From Eutrigla gurnardus (lineage: Eukaryota > Chordata > Actinopteri > Perciformes > Triglidae), in contig OY741266.1 of the NCBI GenBank assembly GCA_963514095.1, positions 30,666,729-30,730,728 of the forward strand: 64,000 nucleotides of DNA. The letters run 5' to 3'. A program made the position numbers and the translations under genes. Position 1 is the stretch's first letter, and each line of letters starts with the position of its first letter. Under the pieces are notes generated by a model, which worked only from the letters and a program-made list of their open reading frames with translations, had not been told where the DNA came from and did no database searches. Below are positions 50,755-63,218 of the stretch, piece by piece.

Positions 50755-52565
50755 CCTGCTGCTGCTTCGGTCACGTTTCTGCACTGAAGCGACGAGAAGC
50801 CACGTTCACAGCGATACGGTGCAGTTAGCATTCACGTCGCTTTAGTTGCGGTTTGAGAGATCCTCAGGTGCACCCTGGGTAATTATCCAATTCCACTTAA
50901 TTGATCCAGAAAAATAAAATCTCCTAAAGTTGGGCCAAAGAATCCGTTTCCTACAGCTGTCGTTTGCAAAATACTGGATTGTGAAATACTCCTTTATGCC
51001 TGTGGGGGCAGCAGTGGGACCAGTAGGCTAATTAAAGATACCTTTACCTTTTATATCAAACAATAGAATTGAATGAAATTAAAAAGTGACAACTCTAACA
51101 AATATAGACAAAAGATACAGAACGTGGACTTGATGATGAAAGAAAGGAAAAACAGTGACACTTATCTGTCTTTGCATTAGATTTTGTCATCCCGACTCCT
51201 AATGGGTTTGTTTTCATGGGTTTGTAACTGTATATTGATGATTTGTTGTATTGATGTTTACTGTTTTTTTTGTTTCTTAGAAAGCCGCTCAGTCAACTCA
51301 CGTTTAATCATTTCACCATCAAAATCATCAGTAAACTGCAATAACTTCATTCCTGTCTGGGGCCGTTGGATGAGCACAGAAAAGGTGACACTTTGTGTTT
51401 TCTTAAGTAAAAGTACAAATGTATTCATCAACATTTATAAAAGTATAAAAAGAAAACTCCTTTTGAAAACTTTTATAGTTTTAAAGTATATGATGGGTTA
51501 TTATTATTACTGATGTATAAGCAGCGTTATATTTATATGGTTTTTAATTATTTTAAATTCTACCAGGAGACAGTTTAATCTGAAGATGCATCATTATAGT
51601 AAAAACGCTTACATTCATTTCATGATGGTAATTAAAAAAGCAGTAACATTAATTTAAGCTCTGAATGTAGATTGTTTTAAGCTCTTAGAATATATATATT
51701 CTTTTAATTATTATTATTAATGTGTATATATATATGTGTATATATATTGTTTTTCCTTTTTTCACACCGTGTCAACATAGTCTTGTTCGTACAGGTAGGC
51801 CTACAGGTGACTCATCGCCGCCACTGTGTTGGTTTTCCGCATACTTTTTAATGAAACGAGGCGGTTAAATAGTTGTGCGCGCCTCGTGATCACCTGGTGC
51901 TCCTTTTTGTGCCATTTGGGCGCCTTCGGAAAGTTCGGCTTCATTCCCATGAATCAATAAAGGGATAATAACTGATGCATTACAAAGTTATTATCATTAT
52001 TATCCTGTCATCGCTCTGTGATAGCTGCGATATTTGCGTTAGCTTCCGTCAGTTCATATGAGGTTTTGATCTTAACTTCCTGAAATACTTTTTTTTCTAA
52101 AACTCTTAATTTAAATTTAAAAACGTGCTCCTCGTCGGTTCAATGTGGCAACGCTGCACATCGTATCATCTACTGTATTTCCTCTATCGGTGACATAATT
52201 TATACAATATGCCTGTTAGATGCCGTTCATATAATCTTTATAATATTATAACATTAATATTATATCAGCAGCAGCCTTTCACAACACTCCCCACAAAGTG
52301 AAAGCAGGCTATACATGTAAAAAAAAGTCAAACATGTGGCCGTTTATTAATAATAATATTAATCTCGATTATAGACATATTAATGCACATAATTATATTG
52401 TGTATTACATTAAATGCAGGTCTCGTGTAATGTTTAATTAACGCGCCTTCCTCCGTTTATGGTTAATTTAAGTAAAATAACACATTAAATGTGACGAACC
52501 ATTCAGAAGTCCGTCTGAAAATCTCTCAATTGAAGGAAAACGGTTTAACTCGAGGCAGATCTTAC
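50755..52565 (-). other. slc29a2: slc29a2 5' UTR and first intron (inferred)
   Basis: Between the start codon and the probable non-coding first exon. Mostly AT-rich with (ATT)n words near 51498 and 51707 and a TATATA stretch near 51722-51750. No coding exon was recognised. Confidence 0.5.
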
Positions 52566-52720
52566 CTGGGAGTCGGAGCGGGTTCCTCCTGCAGGTCGAC
52601 CGCGTCCTCTTTGCATGAACAGCGCGCACGCATGAGGGGAGCGCGCGGACCGTGGAGGCGGTGTCCTCGCGCTCCGCTTTACGCAACTTCCTGCTGTTTT
52701 GGGAGCGCCGCCGTAAAACA
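52566..52720 (-). promoter_or_regulatory. slc29a2: Probable slc29a2 first exon and GC-rich promoter
   Basis: On the - strand CTCCCAG/GTAAGATCT gives a strong donor at 52566/52565. Upstream is a GC- and CpG-rich segment (about 52570-52690) surrounded by AT-rich DNA, as expected for a promoter-associated first exon. The transcription start is not resolved. Confidence 0.55.
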
Positions 52721-52759
52721 CGTGGTAACGTACCCGGGAAACTATTCGAAAGGTGGGAA

Positions 52760-53650
52760 ATAACTAACCGGAAGTACAAATACTTCGTTACTGTACTTGA
52801 GTAGAACGTACAGGTATCTGTACTTTACTTAAAGACTTACTCAAGTAGAAGATACTTGTGTTCATAAAGACTGGTAGAAGTAGAAGATTCACCTTTACTC
52901 AAGTAAAAGTGGAAAAAAGTACACGCTATGAAATGTACTTAAAGTATAAAAAGTATTCCTATGAAGGGCATTTATACTGGCTGTTTTTAAGTAAAAATGT
53001 AAAACTGGCATAAAAATAAATACTCAAGTAAAGTACAGATACCTGAAATTTTTATTATTTTTACCTTGACTGCCTGCTGGTTCGTCCTGCTCTGCATGTT
53101 GAGAACATATTGACAGAGGTCAGAGGACTAGACACGGGATGTTATTCTTACAGAGAGAGTATAGAGTATAAAAATGTAAACTATAACATATACGCATTGT
53201 AAATAATACTATATCACTTTTTAATCTGTCTCAGATGTACTTAACCTCTTGGACGATATTGTTGAATGAGACACGAAATAGAAAGTTCTTTGAAGCATTC
53301 CCTTTTTCTTTTACTTTTTTGCAAGTTTGAAAAATAATAATTTTATTACACAAAGTCTGATTAAACATACTGTATAGGTCAAAGTTAATGAAGCAGAGAT
53401 GTCAAAAGTACAGAGACATTCTCTCCTCAAATTACAGATACTCAAAATACTCCTCACTGAATCTCTCGTCAAATAAATAAGAAAATAATAATCCATAATA
53501 ATCCCACTCCAATGCATTAAAACTAAAGTAACAAGTTTAGAAAACGTGAGGAGTAGAAAGTAGAATTTTCTTTAAAATGTAGGCAGTAAAAGTAAAAAAG
53601 TTGTCAAACAAAGTATTTGTGCTTCGTTACTTCCCACCTTTGCAAGGAAA
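52760..53650. repeat. AGTAAAAGTA-type dispersed repeats between slc29a2 and peli1
   Basis: Two blocks (about 52770-53060 and 53400-53640) match the tract at 5140-5850, sharing ACTCAAGTAAAAGT and TCTCGTCAAATAAATAAGAA-type text. They are separated by AT-rich sequence. Confidence 0.6.
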
Positions 53651-54109
53651 ACTATTTAACATAACAAAACAACTGAGCGAGCAATAACAAAAAAAAGGAA
53701 TAACAAACAGAAGTGGTCAATCAGGAATTAAAGTACATAGATATTCATAAAGAAAATTAGCTTCTTGACTTTTAAAAAACTTTACACATTATTTTCATAG
53801 AGCAATCTTCTCGTCCTCGGGTTTGACAAATGTTAAATAAGGAATAGTTTCATCATCCCAAAGGGTTCCTTTACCGCAAAACATGTATTCAAGGCTTTCC
53901 ATGTGTGAGTCACAGAAATTATATTTATATTGATATGAATACTCGTCAAAAACTTACAAGCAATATAGAATATGGTTTTGCTTTTTTTTTTTAAATAAAT
54001 AAAATATTACTTTACACAACAATCACCTTTTTGAAATGCATGTTGTGAATTTTTTTCGTTTTATTTTTTAAATGCGTACCGAAGTAGTAGTAGTATTTTA
54101 CGCTGAAGG

Positions 54110-54335
54110 GTCGTTCCGGATGTGGTTGAGTTGATGTCGGCGGCAGAGGCGCAGCCGTACCTCACTGACTTTTTGTTCATTTTAACGGAGCGTCCCGCCG
54201 GTGAACACCTCGTTAAAACTACCGGTAGACGAAGCTTAGCTAACGCGCTTCTCTGCTCGGAAACACCGACGGCAGCCGTCGGTTAACCGGAACCGACACA
54301 TTCGGGGAGATGAGTCCGGACGACCGGCAACTTCG
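54110..54335 (+). promoter_or_regulatory. peli1: Probable peli1 first exon and promoter
   Basis: A CpG-containing block follows long AT-rich DNA and ends in a consensus donor CTTCG/GTGAGT at 54335. It is the only good first-exon candidate upstream of the peli1 start codon. An ATG at 54310 opens a short upstream frame (see findings). Its 5' end is not determined. Confidence 0.55.
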
Positions 54336-55159
54336 GTGAGTTTGTTGTTTAAAAAACAAAGAAAGAAAAAGTTGTTGTTTATCTTCATTCTCATTAGCCG
54401 ACAAAATATGCTCAGAGACGAGTCGGTTAACCGACGAATTAGCTACTTAAGCACCCGTTCGTAACTTTAACCGACCGAAACTCACCGACGTTAACGTCAA
54501 GCAAGTTAACCGTTCTAACGTAATATCGTTAACATTGTTAATAACATGCTGTTTCAATCCAAACATCCGTGAATTAAAGTCACAAATCCTACACCGTTAC
54601 TGTCATGGTGTTTAATGCTGGTATTTGGTATTTTATTGTGTTGGTGTTATATTAATGTAACATAAACAGGCTTAAATATTAATATAATGACTCATGAGTT
54701 TATTGCTTGATGTTTTTCTTTGTCTCTTTAAGAGACTCCAAAGTACTACTGAACTCTGTCATTTCCTTCATAAAATAAGATCTTTATCTTATATTGATCT
54801 TTATTAATAGTTGCCCAACTATACAAAGAATAAAAACAATAAACTATAGGTTAAGTAAATATAAGAAGTATTTACATTTATGGTAGTAAAAGTAGTTCAG
54901 AGTAGTGTTTATAGTAGTGATTCACAGTAATATGTGTAATTCTGATTTTAAAATGATAATAGGATATATAGAGTAAATGTACATACTACTATATATTAAA
55001 TGTACATACTACTATATATTATCTTAGCTGTACTATAATATTTCTAAATGTCCTCTGTTGAAATTAATTCTGAATTTAATTTAGTTGAATGTAATTTTTT
55101 TTACCATCGTGCTTATGTTTGTTTAGTGAATTGTCGTCAGCAGGGCTCCAGAAGTAGTT

Positions 55160-55984
55160 GTCCCGGTCTGTCCGGTCCGGTCCGTCCTGGTCTGTCCAGT
55201 CCGGTCCGTCCCGGTCAGTCTCGGTCTGTCCCGGTCTGTCCGGTCCGGTCCGTCCTGGTCTTCTCGGTCTGTCCCGGTCAGTCTCAGTCTGTCTCGGTCT
55301 GTCCGGTCCGTCCCAGTCTGTCCCGGTCAGTCTCGGTCTGTCTCGGTCTGTCCGGTCCGTCCTGGGCTGTCCCAGTCTGTCCCGGTCCAGCCCGGTCTGT
55401 CCCGGTCCGGCCCGGTCTGTCCCAGTCCGTCCCAGTCTGTCCCGGTCCAGCCCGGTCTGTCCTGGTCTGTCTCGGTCTGTCCCGGTCCGTCCCAGTCTGT
55501 CTCGGTCTGTCCGGTCCGTCCCAGTCTGTCCCGGTCAGTCTCGGTCTGTCTCGGTCTGTCCGGTCCGTCCTGGGCTGTCCCAGTCTGTCCCGGTCCAGCC
55601 CGGTCTGTCCCGGTCCGGCCCGGTCTGTCCCAGTCCGTCCCAGTCTGTCCCGGTCCAGCCCGGTCTGTCCTGGTCTGTCTCGGTCTGTCCCGGTCCGTCC
55701 CAGTCTGTCCCGGTCCGTCCGTCTAGGTCTGTCCCGGTCCGTCCCGGTCTGTCCTGATCCGTCCCAGTCTGTCTCGGTCTGTCCGGTCAGTCTCGGTCTG
55801 TCCCGGGCCATCCTGGTCCGTCCCGGTCTGTCCCGGTCCGTCCCGGTCTGTCCTGGTCCATCTCGGTCTGTCCTGGTCCGTCCCAGTCTGTCCCGGTCTG
55901 TCCCGGTCCGTCCCGGTCTGTCCTGGTCCATCTCGGTTATCCCGGTCCAGGTCCGTCCCGGTCTGTCCCGGTCTGTCCCGGTCT
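55160..55984. repeat. 825-bp minisatellite, CCGGTCTGTC-type 10-bp units
   Basis: Tandem 10-bp units (CCCGGTCTGT, CCCGGTCCGT, CTCGGTCTGT, CCCAGTCTGT). A 208-bp block containing the rare word CCTGGGCTGTCCC occurs twice (the word at 55361 and at 55569). Because ten bases repeat in phase every 30, long open frames appear on both strands; they encode Ser-Val-Pro-like or Gly-Gln-Thr-Asp-like repeats and are not genes. Confidence 0.97.
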
Positions 55985-56858
55985 CCGAGCAGCCCAGCTG
56001 GCCTCTTTTGTTCCAGGGGGCCAAACACAAACTGATTAGCATGCAGCGTCCTACCAGAGCATCTGTCCTCACAGACGCTGCTATTGTTCCTCAGTGGAGA
56101 AAAGAAAACGTGAAAACTTGTGCCCTTTGAGTCCAGCTGTCCGATAACGGACACGTCAACTCCTTTTCTGTGTTGAACCCAAAAACCTGGAGGAGGTTTA
56201 GTCTGGATGAGGAGTCACTTTCTAAGATGGACTACGTTGTCACAACATCGACACCTGCAGTTTTTCACAGACAAAGTGGGTCTCCTAAAAAAAGGTAAAT
56301 TTTACGGAAAAAAAATCTAATATTTTCTGAGATTAAAGTGGCAAATTAAGAAGGAACAACAATCATGAAATTACGAGGACAATATAGTGAATGAGAAAAA
56401 AACACACATTTGTAAGACCCTAAAGTCATAAATCAGCCTGAAAAATACAATATTATTTTTGAGATTAATGTGGCAAATTGTTTTCATCTTCATTTTGATT
56501 GATTCTGTCGTTCAACATCGTGGCGTCACGCTGAACATGAAACGATAACTTTATCTTGGACGTGATTACCTTTGTTGCTTTCAGCAGCTAATGATTACCT
56601 TTTTATAAAAGGAATATTGAATATAAAATGTGTTCCTAATTGTCATTTTTTAACTCATTTAAAATAATCTGCTTAAAGTGTGTGTTTGCACGGAGCAGTC
56701 ATGTGACCAGCCTTTTTGCCCAAATCTGCCCTTTATTACATTATTGTTCACCCTGATGGTATTGTCTCCATGGACACACACATCCATCCTCTCCGCCTGT
56801 TATGGAGACAGTTAGACAGGCTGACACAACCACGAAGCCTCTGTTGCCATGGTGACAT

Positions 56859-56979
<121 letters not shown>

Positions 56980-57079
56980 ACAACAACAACGGCAGGTGAG
57001 TTTCTTTTGCTCATCGTGCAAAAAAAGGATTGATAATCCCCACAACGTACAGGGGCTCAATAAACCTCTTACACAATGC

Positions 57080-57127
<48 letters not shown>

Positions 57128-57239
57128 GTGGTTGTTGGTCGTTGTGGAGGAGTGAAGTCACTTTGGAAGTCGCCCTCTTGATCTGGTGTGCTGTTACAGG
57201 CAGTGAAGAATGGGTCTCTGTCCTCCTGAAGTTCACAGC

Positions 57240-57244
57240 CACGG

Positions 57245-57282
<38 letters not shown>

Positions 57283-57420
57283 AATAATAATAATAATAAC
57301 TTCAATTTATAAAGCACCTTTCAAGAAACCCAGGGAGGCTTTACACAAACAGAAAACATAAAGCAGTTCAAACAGACGAACCAAACAAACAAATAACAAA
57401 CAATAAAATAACTGATGGAT
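57240..57420. repeat. (ATC)n-(AAT)n and dispersed repeat tail
   Basis: About 12 ATC units and seven AAT units run directly into TTCAATTTATAAAGCACCTT and GGCTTTACACAAACAG, the same body as the (AAT)n-headed repeats at 4122 and 39037. Confidence 0.65.
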
Positions 57421-59651
57421 CGTTGATGCAACACAAACGTCCGGAAGTTAAACTACGAATCCCAGCTGGTCAACATGAGGGTGTTGTATGTATGTTTCTT
57501 TGTTTTTATGGTCACATGTTTTTGTTATCTGCCGAGATACATAGATGAAAACTAGCCATTGTGCTAACTCGTGCGTATTTACACTGATGTCCATGAATAT
57601 GCACTGTCCCTATTAAATAAACATATAAACATTAGTTCTAAACGGACTTCAGTCCGGGATCCTAGGGGTGCGACGGGCGTACGTTTACGGTACAATAGAG
57701 AAATCAATCAAATGCAAATCATTGAAAATGATTAACATTCAACAGTTGGTCATCGGCCACAATTCTTACTTTAATATTTAAGACACTCAAATACGGGAAC
57801 AACGGCAATTATAGAAATGTCTCTCATGTAAATGTAACTCAATATATGCACTTTTAATGTGTATGCCCTTTTAACCCTTTTAGATCACATCTTCGGTCAT
57901 ATTGTTCACCAGTTTAACAAAATTACATAAATCAACTTTAAAATCCAATATTTCTTATCTTTCTGGAAACAAAAATCACACCAGTTAGTACAAACCAATT
58001 TCAACCAATAATATCATGACATCAATCAATCAATCAGAGTTAGAGAAGGTGGTGAGCTCATCATTAACACCGTCAAATGAGATTCCTCCAAACGTTAAGT
58101 CCCGCCTCCCAACCTGTTTATTGGACAAACGTCACCACAGACGACCAAAAAATCTTGTTTCAGCTCGACTTTTCAGCAAATGTGCAAATTCTACGTTCAT
58201 TAATTATGCAAATGTTGTTATACATGTTACAGAAACTGTCATTTTGTCCGACCAAAAGCCCAAACAGCAGTTTATTTCCAGATGACGCATCCCGCCGCAT
58301 TCTCGTCTCGTTGTCTAAATGCTCATTAAAGCTGCAGCAAACACAGTTTCTGTTTCCTTTCCACTCATTGGAACACTGTATTCGTGCTGCTGACTGCAGA
58401 TCAGAGTGATGAAGCACGCAAGTTTATTAATACACAAAACAGGAAACCCACACGTAGAAATGCTCCATAGCGATACCAGCGATCCGCCGGTCTGATCTGT
58501 TTACCAATAAATAACATACAAAATAATACAGAAGAAAAAAAAATCAAGTTTTGCCAAAATACATCTTTTATTTTCTGGCGTCGCGGCATGAAAAGAAGCT
58601 TTTCTATATCTGTCATCCGTGCACGACTGTGACAGCGGCGAGAGTGCGTTGCTATGGTTACGTGCCGGCTCTGAATGTATGTTTGGTTTTCATGGCAGCA
58701 TGTGGCAGTTTTCTGACTCCATCCAAACGTTCAGGCGGTGTGCAACGGCAGGAAATACGTTTTAAATTACAATATTGTTACAGTATGGCCCCCTCGGTAA
58801 GGAGCCTGGATCTTTTTATTGGGTTTTGAACCAAAAGTATGTGTAATATCTGGAGTGTTTCTCTGAAATTGTAGCCAATAAACAAGCAAAAGAGACAAAA
58901 AGGTTTTAAATCACGAGGAAAGTTGGTCGAGTTGGAAAACGTGTAAAAGGTGCAGCGGCTTTCCAGGGATCTACAAAGCCTTAAAAATATCAAATCAACC
59001 AATATTTTCTGGACAAATGGAATCACAGCACGTAGTGAGAACAGAGTAACGATCATCATCTTATCGTCTCCACGTTTAAACCTCGGATGTTAGAAACTCT
59101 GATGCTGTTTGTTTCCTGTCATTCGGCTCATCTCAAGATAAAAGAAGAAAGCTTCCGACTTGTTTCTGATAATAAGAAGATAAAAACAAGATGGGCATGA
59201 GTTAACGAGTGGTGGGATTAATGAGGGTTCTTTTATATTTATGTGATATATTCTTTACGCTGTAGCTCAGAAAACGAAAGAAATGGACTTTTAATGAATT
59301 CATGAATTGCGTCGTCAAATTTCAAGAATGAAAGACTGGGTGAAGCGAGTTGATCGTCGTGGTTGTTGCCCAGAACCCAAACTTCCTTATCAGAGGTTCT
59401 CTACGTAGATAACCAACAAATAAACAAGGCTTCGTGCAGACTAATCCCAGCTGAAGTTTCTCAACAAAAATGTATCTGGTTATTTCCTATCATTTTCTAT
59501 TTGGTGTATTATTTTAATTTATAATCTAATATTCTCACCTCTGTTTCAGTGAGACTTCCTGTTAGAGCTGCTGTTTGCGTGTGAATAGAATAGTGTTTTG
59601 GCGTACAGCGACAGATGTACGACTAGATTTTCTAATTTCAGGTGAAATAAT

Positions 59652-59750
59652 CAGGGTTCCTACGGGTGCTGGAAATCCTTGAAAACACTTGAATATTAGT
59701 GTGGCGTTTTCAAGATTTGAAAAGCGCTTGAAAGTGCTTGCCCAAGTACT
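59652..59750 (-). mobile_element. Truncated CAGGGTT-family fragment
   Basis: It begins CAGGGTTCCTACGGGTGCTGG and contains GTGTGGCGTTTTCAAG; the other end is missing. Confidence 0.6.
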
Positions 59751-60179
59751 TGGCAAGACCAGAATATCTACGATATGTGATTTGTAGCCCGACATCATGG
59801 AATCGACGATGAGCTGATGACATTTTTAGAGGTCAAAGGTGACCTCATGTCCGTCACCACGAACATCCACGTGGACGAAGGTCACCGTGACCTCACACAC
59901 ACACACACACAAAAAAATAACATAATAATAATATGTAAACGGCAGAGGCGGAGGGCGTACGACCCACGAGGCTGTGGTTCTAGCGCCGCCGTACAAAAGG
60001 ATCATGACATCATGAGGTCCAGTGTGCTGCTGGGTGAGGTCACCACCCCGTCACGGGCGCACATCTACCCCCCCATCATCAGTGTGCTGGAGAGAATTCA
60101 CACATTGTCCGCTGTTGTTGCCCCCGGCTCCCAGCACAAAGACCGTGGGGGTGTATTGTAGCGATGAATGGTGTTGTGT

Positions 60180-60343
<164 letters not shown>

Positions 60344-60510
60344 CTTAAATTAAATATCAAACTCTTGTCTGGAATGTAAAGTGTTATGATTGTGTGTGCA
60401 GGTGATTTGTGTCCCGCCTCTGATGGAGACGCTCCGGGGGTGACGGTGAAAGTCCTCACCCTTCCTCCCCCCCTCCCCTCCCCTCCCGCGTCCCTCTGAA
60501 GGCTGCACAG

Positions 60511-63179
60511 ATGTTTTCACTCGGACAGGAAAACATCTCCACCAAAGGACCAGTGAAGTATGGGGAGCTCATTGTGCTGGGGTAAGAAGGCCACTTTACA
60601 CTTTCCATTACTGCTGACCATTTAACTTCCTGAGGAAGAACGCCTGTTTTCAGATCAGGTTCTTACTTTTCAGTATGAAAACCAACTTCCTGTAGAAAGT
60701 GATCCATCACAGCCAAACATGAATCTGCTTTTTAGTTGATCAGGAAGCGTTATTTTCATATTGTGATTTTTTTTTTTTTCTGTCACAATGCATTTCCGGT
60801 TTCTGAAAAGTGAAGCCAAGACTGAAATGGCTTGAACTTGCATTCCCTCTCCTGACCACCAGGGGGCGAGTCCTCTCTGGTTGTATAGAAGTCTATGAGA
60901 AAATGGTCCTACTTCTCTCTGCTGGCCACCAGGGGGCGACTCCTCTCTGGTTGTATAGAAGTCTATGAGAAAATGGTCCTACTTCTCTCTGCTGGCCACC
61001 AGGGGGCGACTCCTCTCTGGTTGTATAGAAGTCTATGAGAAAATGGTCCTACTTCTCTCTGCTGGCCACCAGGGGGCGACTCCTCTCTGGTTGTATAGAA
61101 GTCTATGAGAAAATGGTCCTACTTCTGTCTGCTGGCCACCAGGGGGCGACTCCTCTCTGGTTGTATAGAAGTCTATGAGAAAATGGTCCTACTTCTCTCT
61201 GCTGGCCACCAGGGGGCGACTCCTCTCTGGTTGTATAGAAGTCTATGAGAAAATGGTCCTACTTCTCTCTGCTGGCCACCAGGGGGCGACTCCTCTCTGG
61301 TTGTATAGAAGTCTATGAGAAAATGGTCCTACTTCTCTCTGCTGGCCACCAGGGGGCGACTCCTCTCTGGTTGTATAGAAGTCTATGAGAAAATGGTCCT
61401 ACTTCTCTCTGCTGGCCACCAGGGGGCGATTCCTCTCTGGTTGTATAGAAGTCTATGAGAAAATGGTCCTACTTCTGTCTGCTGGCCACCAGGGGGCGAC
61501 TCCTCTCTGGTTGTATAGAAGTCTATGAGAAAATGGTCCTACTTCTCTCTGCTGGCCACCAGGGGGCGACTCCTCTCTGGTTGTATAGAAGTCTATGAGA
61601 AAATGGTCCTACTTCTCTCTGCTGGCCACCAGGGGGCGACTCCTCTCTGGTTGTATAGAAGTCTATGAGAAAATGGTCCTACTTCTCTCTGCTGGCCACC
61701 AGGGGGCGACTCCTCTCTGGTTGTATAGAAGTCTATGAGAAAATGGTCCTACTTCTGTCTGCTGGCCACCAGGGGGCGACTCCTCTCTGGTTGTATAGAA
61801 GTCTATGAGAAAATGGTCCTACTTCTCTCTGCTGGCCACCAGGGGGCGACTCCTCTCTGGTTGTATAGAAGTCTATGAGAAAATGGTCCTACTTCTCTCT
61901 TGATGTATTATCTCAGTAAACATTGTAAACATGAGTTTATGGTCTCAATCTCTAGTTTCAAGTCTTCTTCAATCCAGCATGATGTTCATTTAGTACATTA
62001 TGGTCCATTTAGAGTCCACCAGACCAGAAAGCAGGGGATGCTTTAGGGGGCGGGGCTTTGTGCTGTGGGAAAAAAATAAGAATTCGTCCAGAAAAACAAG
62101 ATTTTGACAAACGGCTAAATTTCAGCTCTGTGGAGCCTTCGAGCATTTTTCTGTTGGATGTGAAATCCTGTTCATCCTGTTAAACGTGAGGAGAAACTCC
62201 ACCACAGCTAAGAATGCAGCTCACTTCCTGCCTGAAGGCCTATTCACTGTGGGAGGGAGGGAGGGAGGGAGGAGGAGGGAGAGGGAGGAGGGAGGGAGGA
62301 GAGAGGAGGGAGAGGGAGGAGGGAGGGAGGGAGGAGAGAGAGAGGAGAGAGAGCCTGTGGTTTGGGGGGGGGGGTGTCAGGAGTCCAGGCTGTCGCGGTT
62401 TCAGACCTTTTGTTTGCGTTGGTATCGCGGTGGAACGTTCTGTGAGAACCGGAGAACCGACAATCAGGACGGCCGTGAGGTTTCATTTAAAGAGCCGTAC
62501 GTTGTTAAAACGCAGTGGAGCCGAGGCTCCGAGTTCTTTATTCTGAAACGCAGGAAGTTTGCATTATCTGGCCAAAGAATGGCCCCCGCTTTTAAAACCG
62601 AACCCCAATGTTTACTTGCCCCGGTGGAGGGGGGCAGCAGCCGGTCTGGCTCCGAAGATACCCCCCCCGCCCCCCCCCAACCCCCAACAAAGCCTCCTGT
62701 CTCCAGTGAAAGCTGTGATAGAAACCTGTTTGTTTGACTTGTTACCTTCAGGTAGAAGTAGAAGTACTGACTCTACTTCATTACTCAAGTAGAAGTACTG
62801 ATTCTACTTCTTACGTACAGTAAGTACAGGGTCTTGAAATATACTTAAAATATAAAGTAAAAAGTATTCCTATGAAGGACGTTTTTTTTAAAAGTCTAAC
62901 TGAATCTCTCGTCATATTAATAATAAAAATAATAATCTATAATTCCCCTCAAATGCATTAAAACTAAAGTGACGAGCCTGTTTAGAAAATGTGAGGAGGA
63001 GAAAGTACATTTGTTTTAAAATGTAGGAAGTAAAAAGAAAAAAGTTGTCAAAAAAAGTACAGTAACGAGGTATTTATCCTTTACTTCCCACCTCTTCTGA
63101 CAGATTTCCTCCATCAAAACGTACATTTATTTGAAGGTTGTGAGTCGTCTCTTGGTCATGATTCACGTGACGAGTTATT

Positions 63180-63218
<39 letters not shown>

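Noticed and set aside
55048..56130. 360-residue open frame on + and 262-residue frame on -
   Set aside because: Both arise from the 10-bp minisatellite, which repeats in phase every 30 bases and lacks stops in several frames.
62186..62737. 183-residue + strand open frame in the peli1 intron
   Set aside because: Mostly translated GGGAGGA purine tract; no splice or family support.
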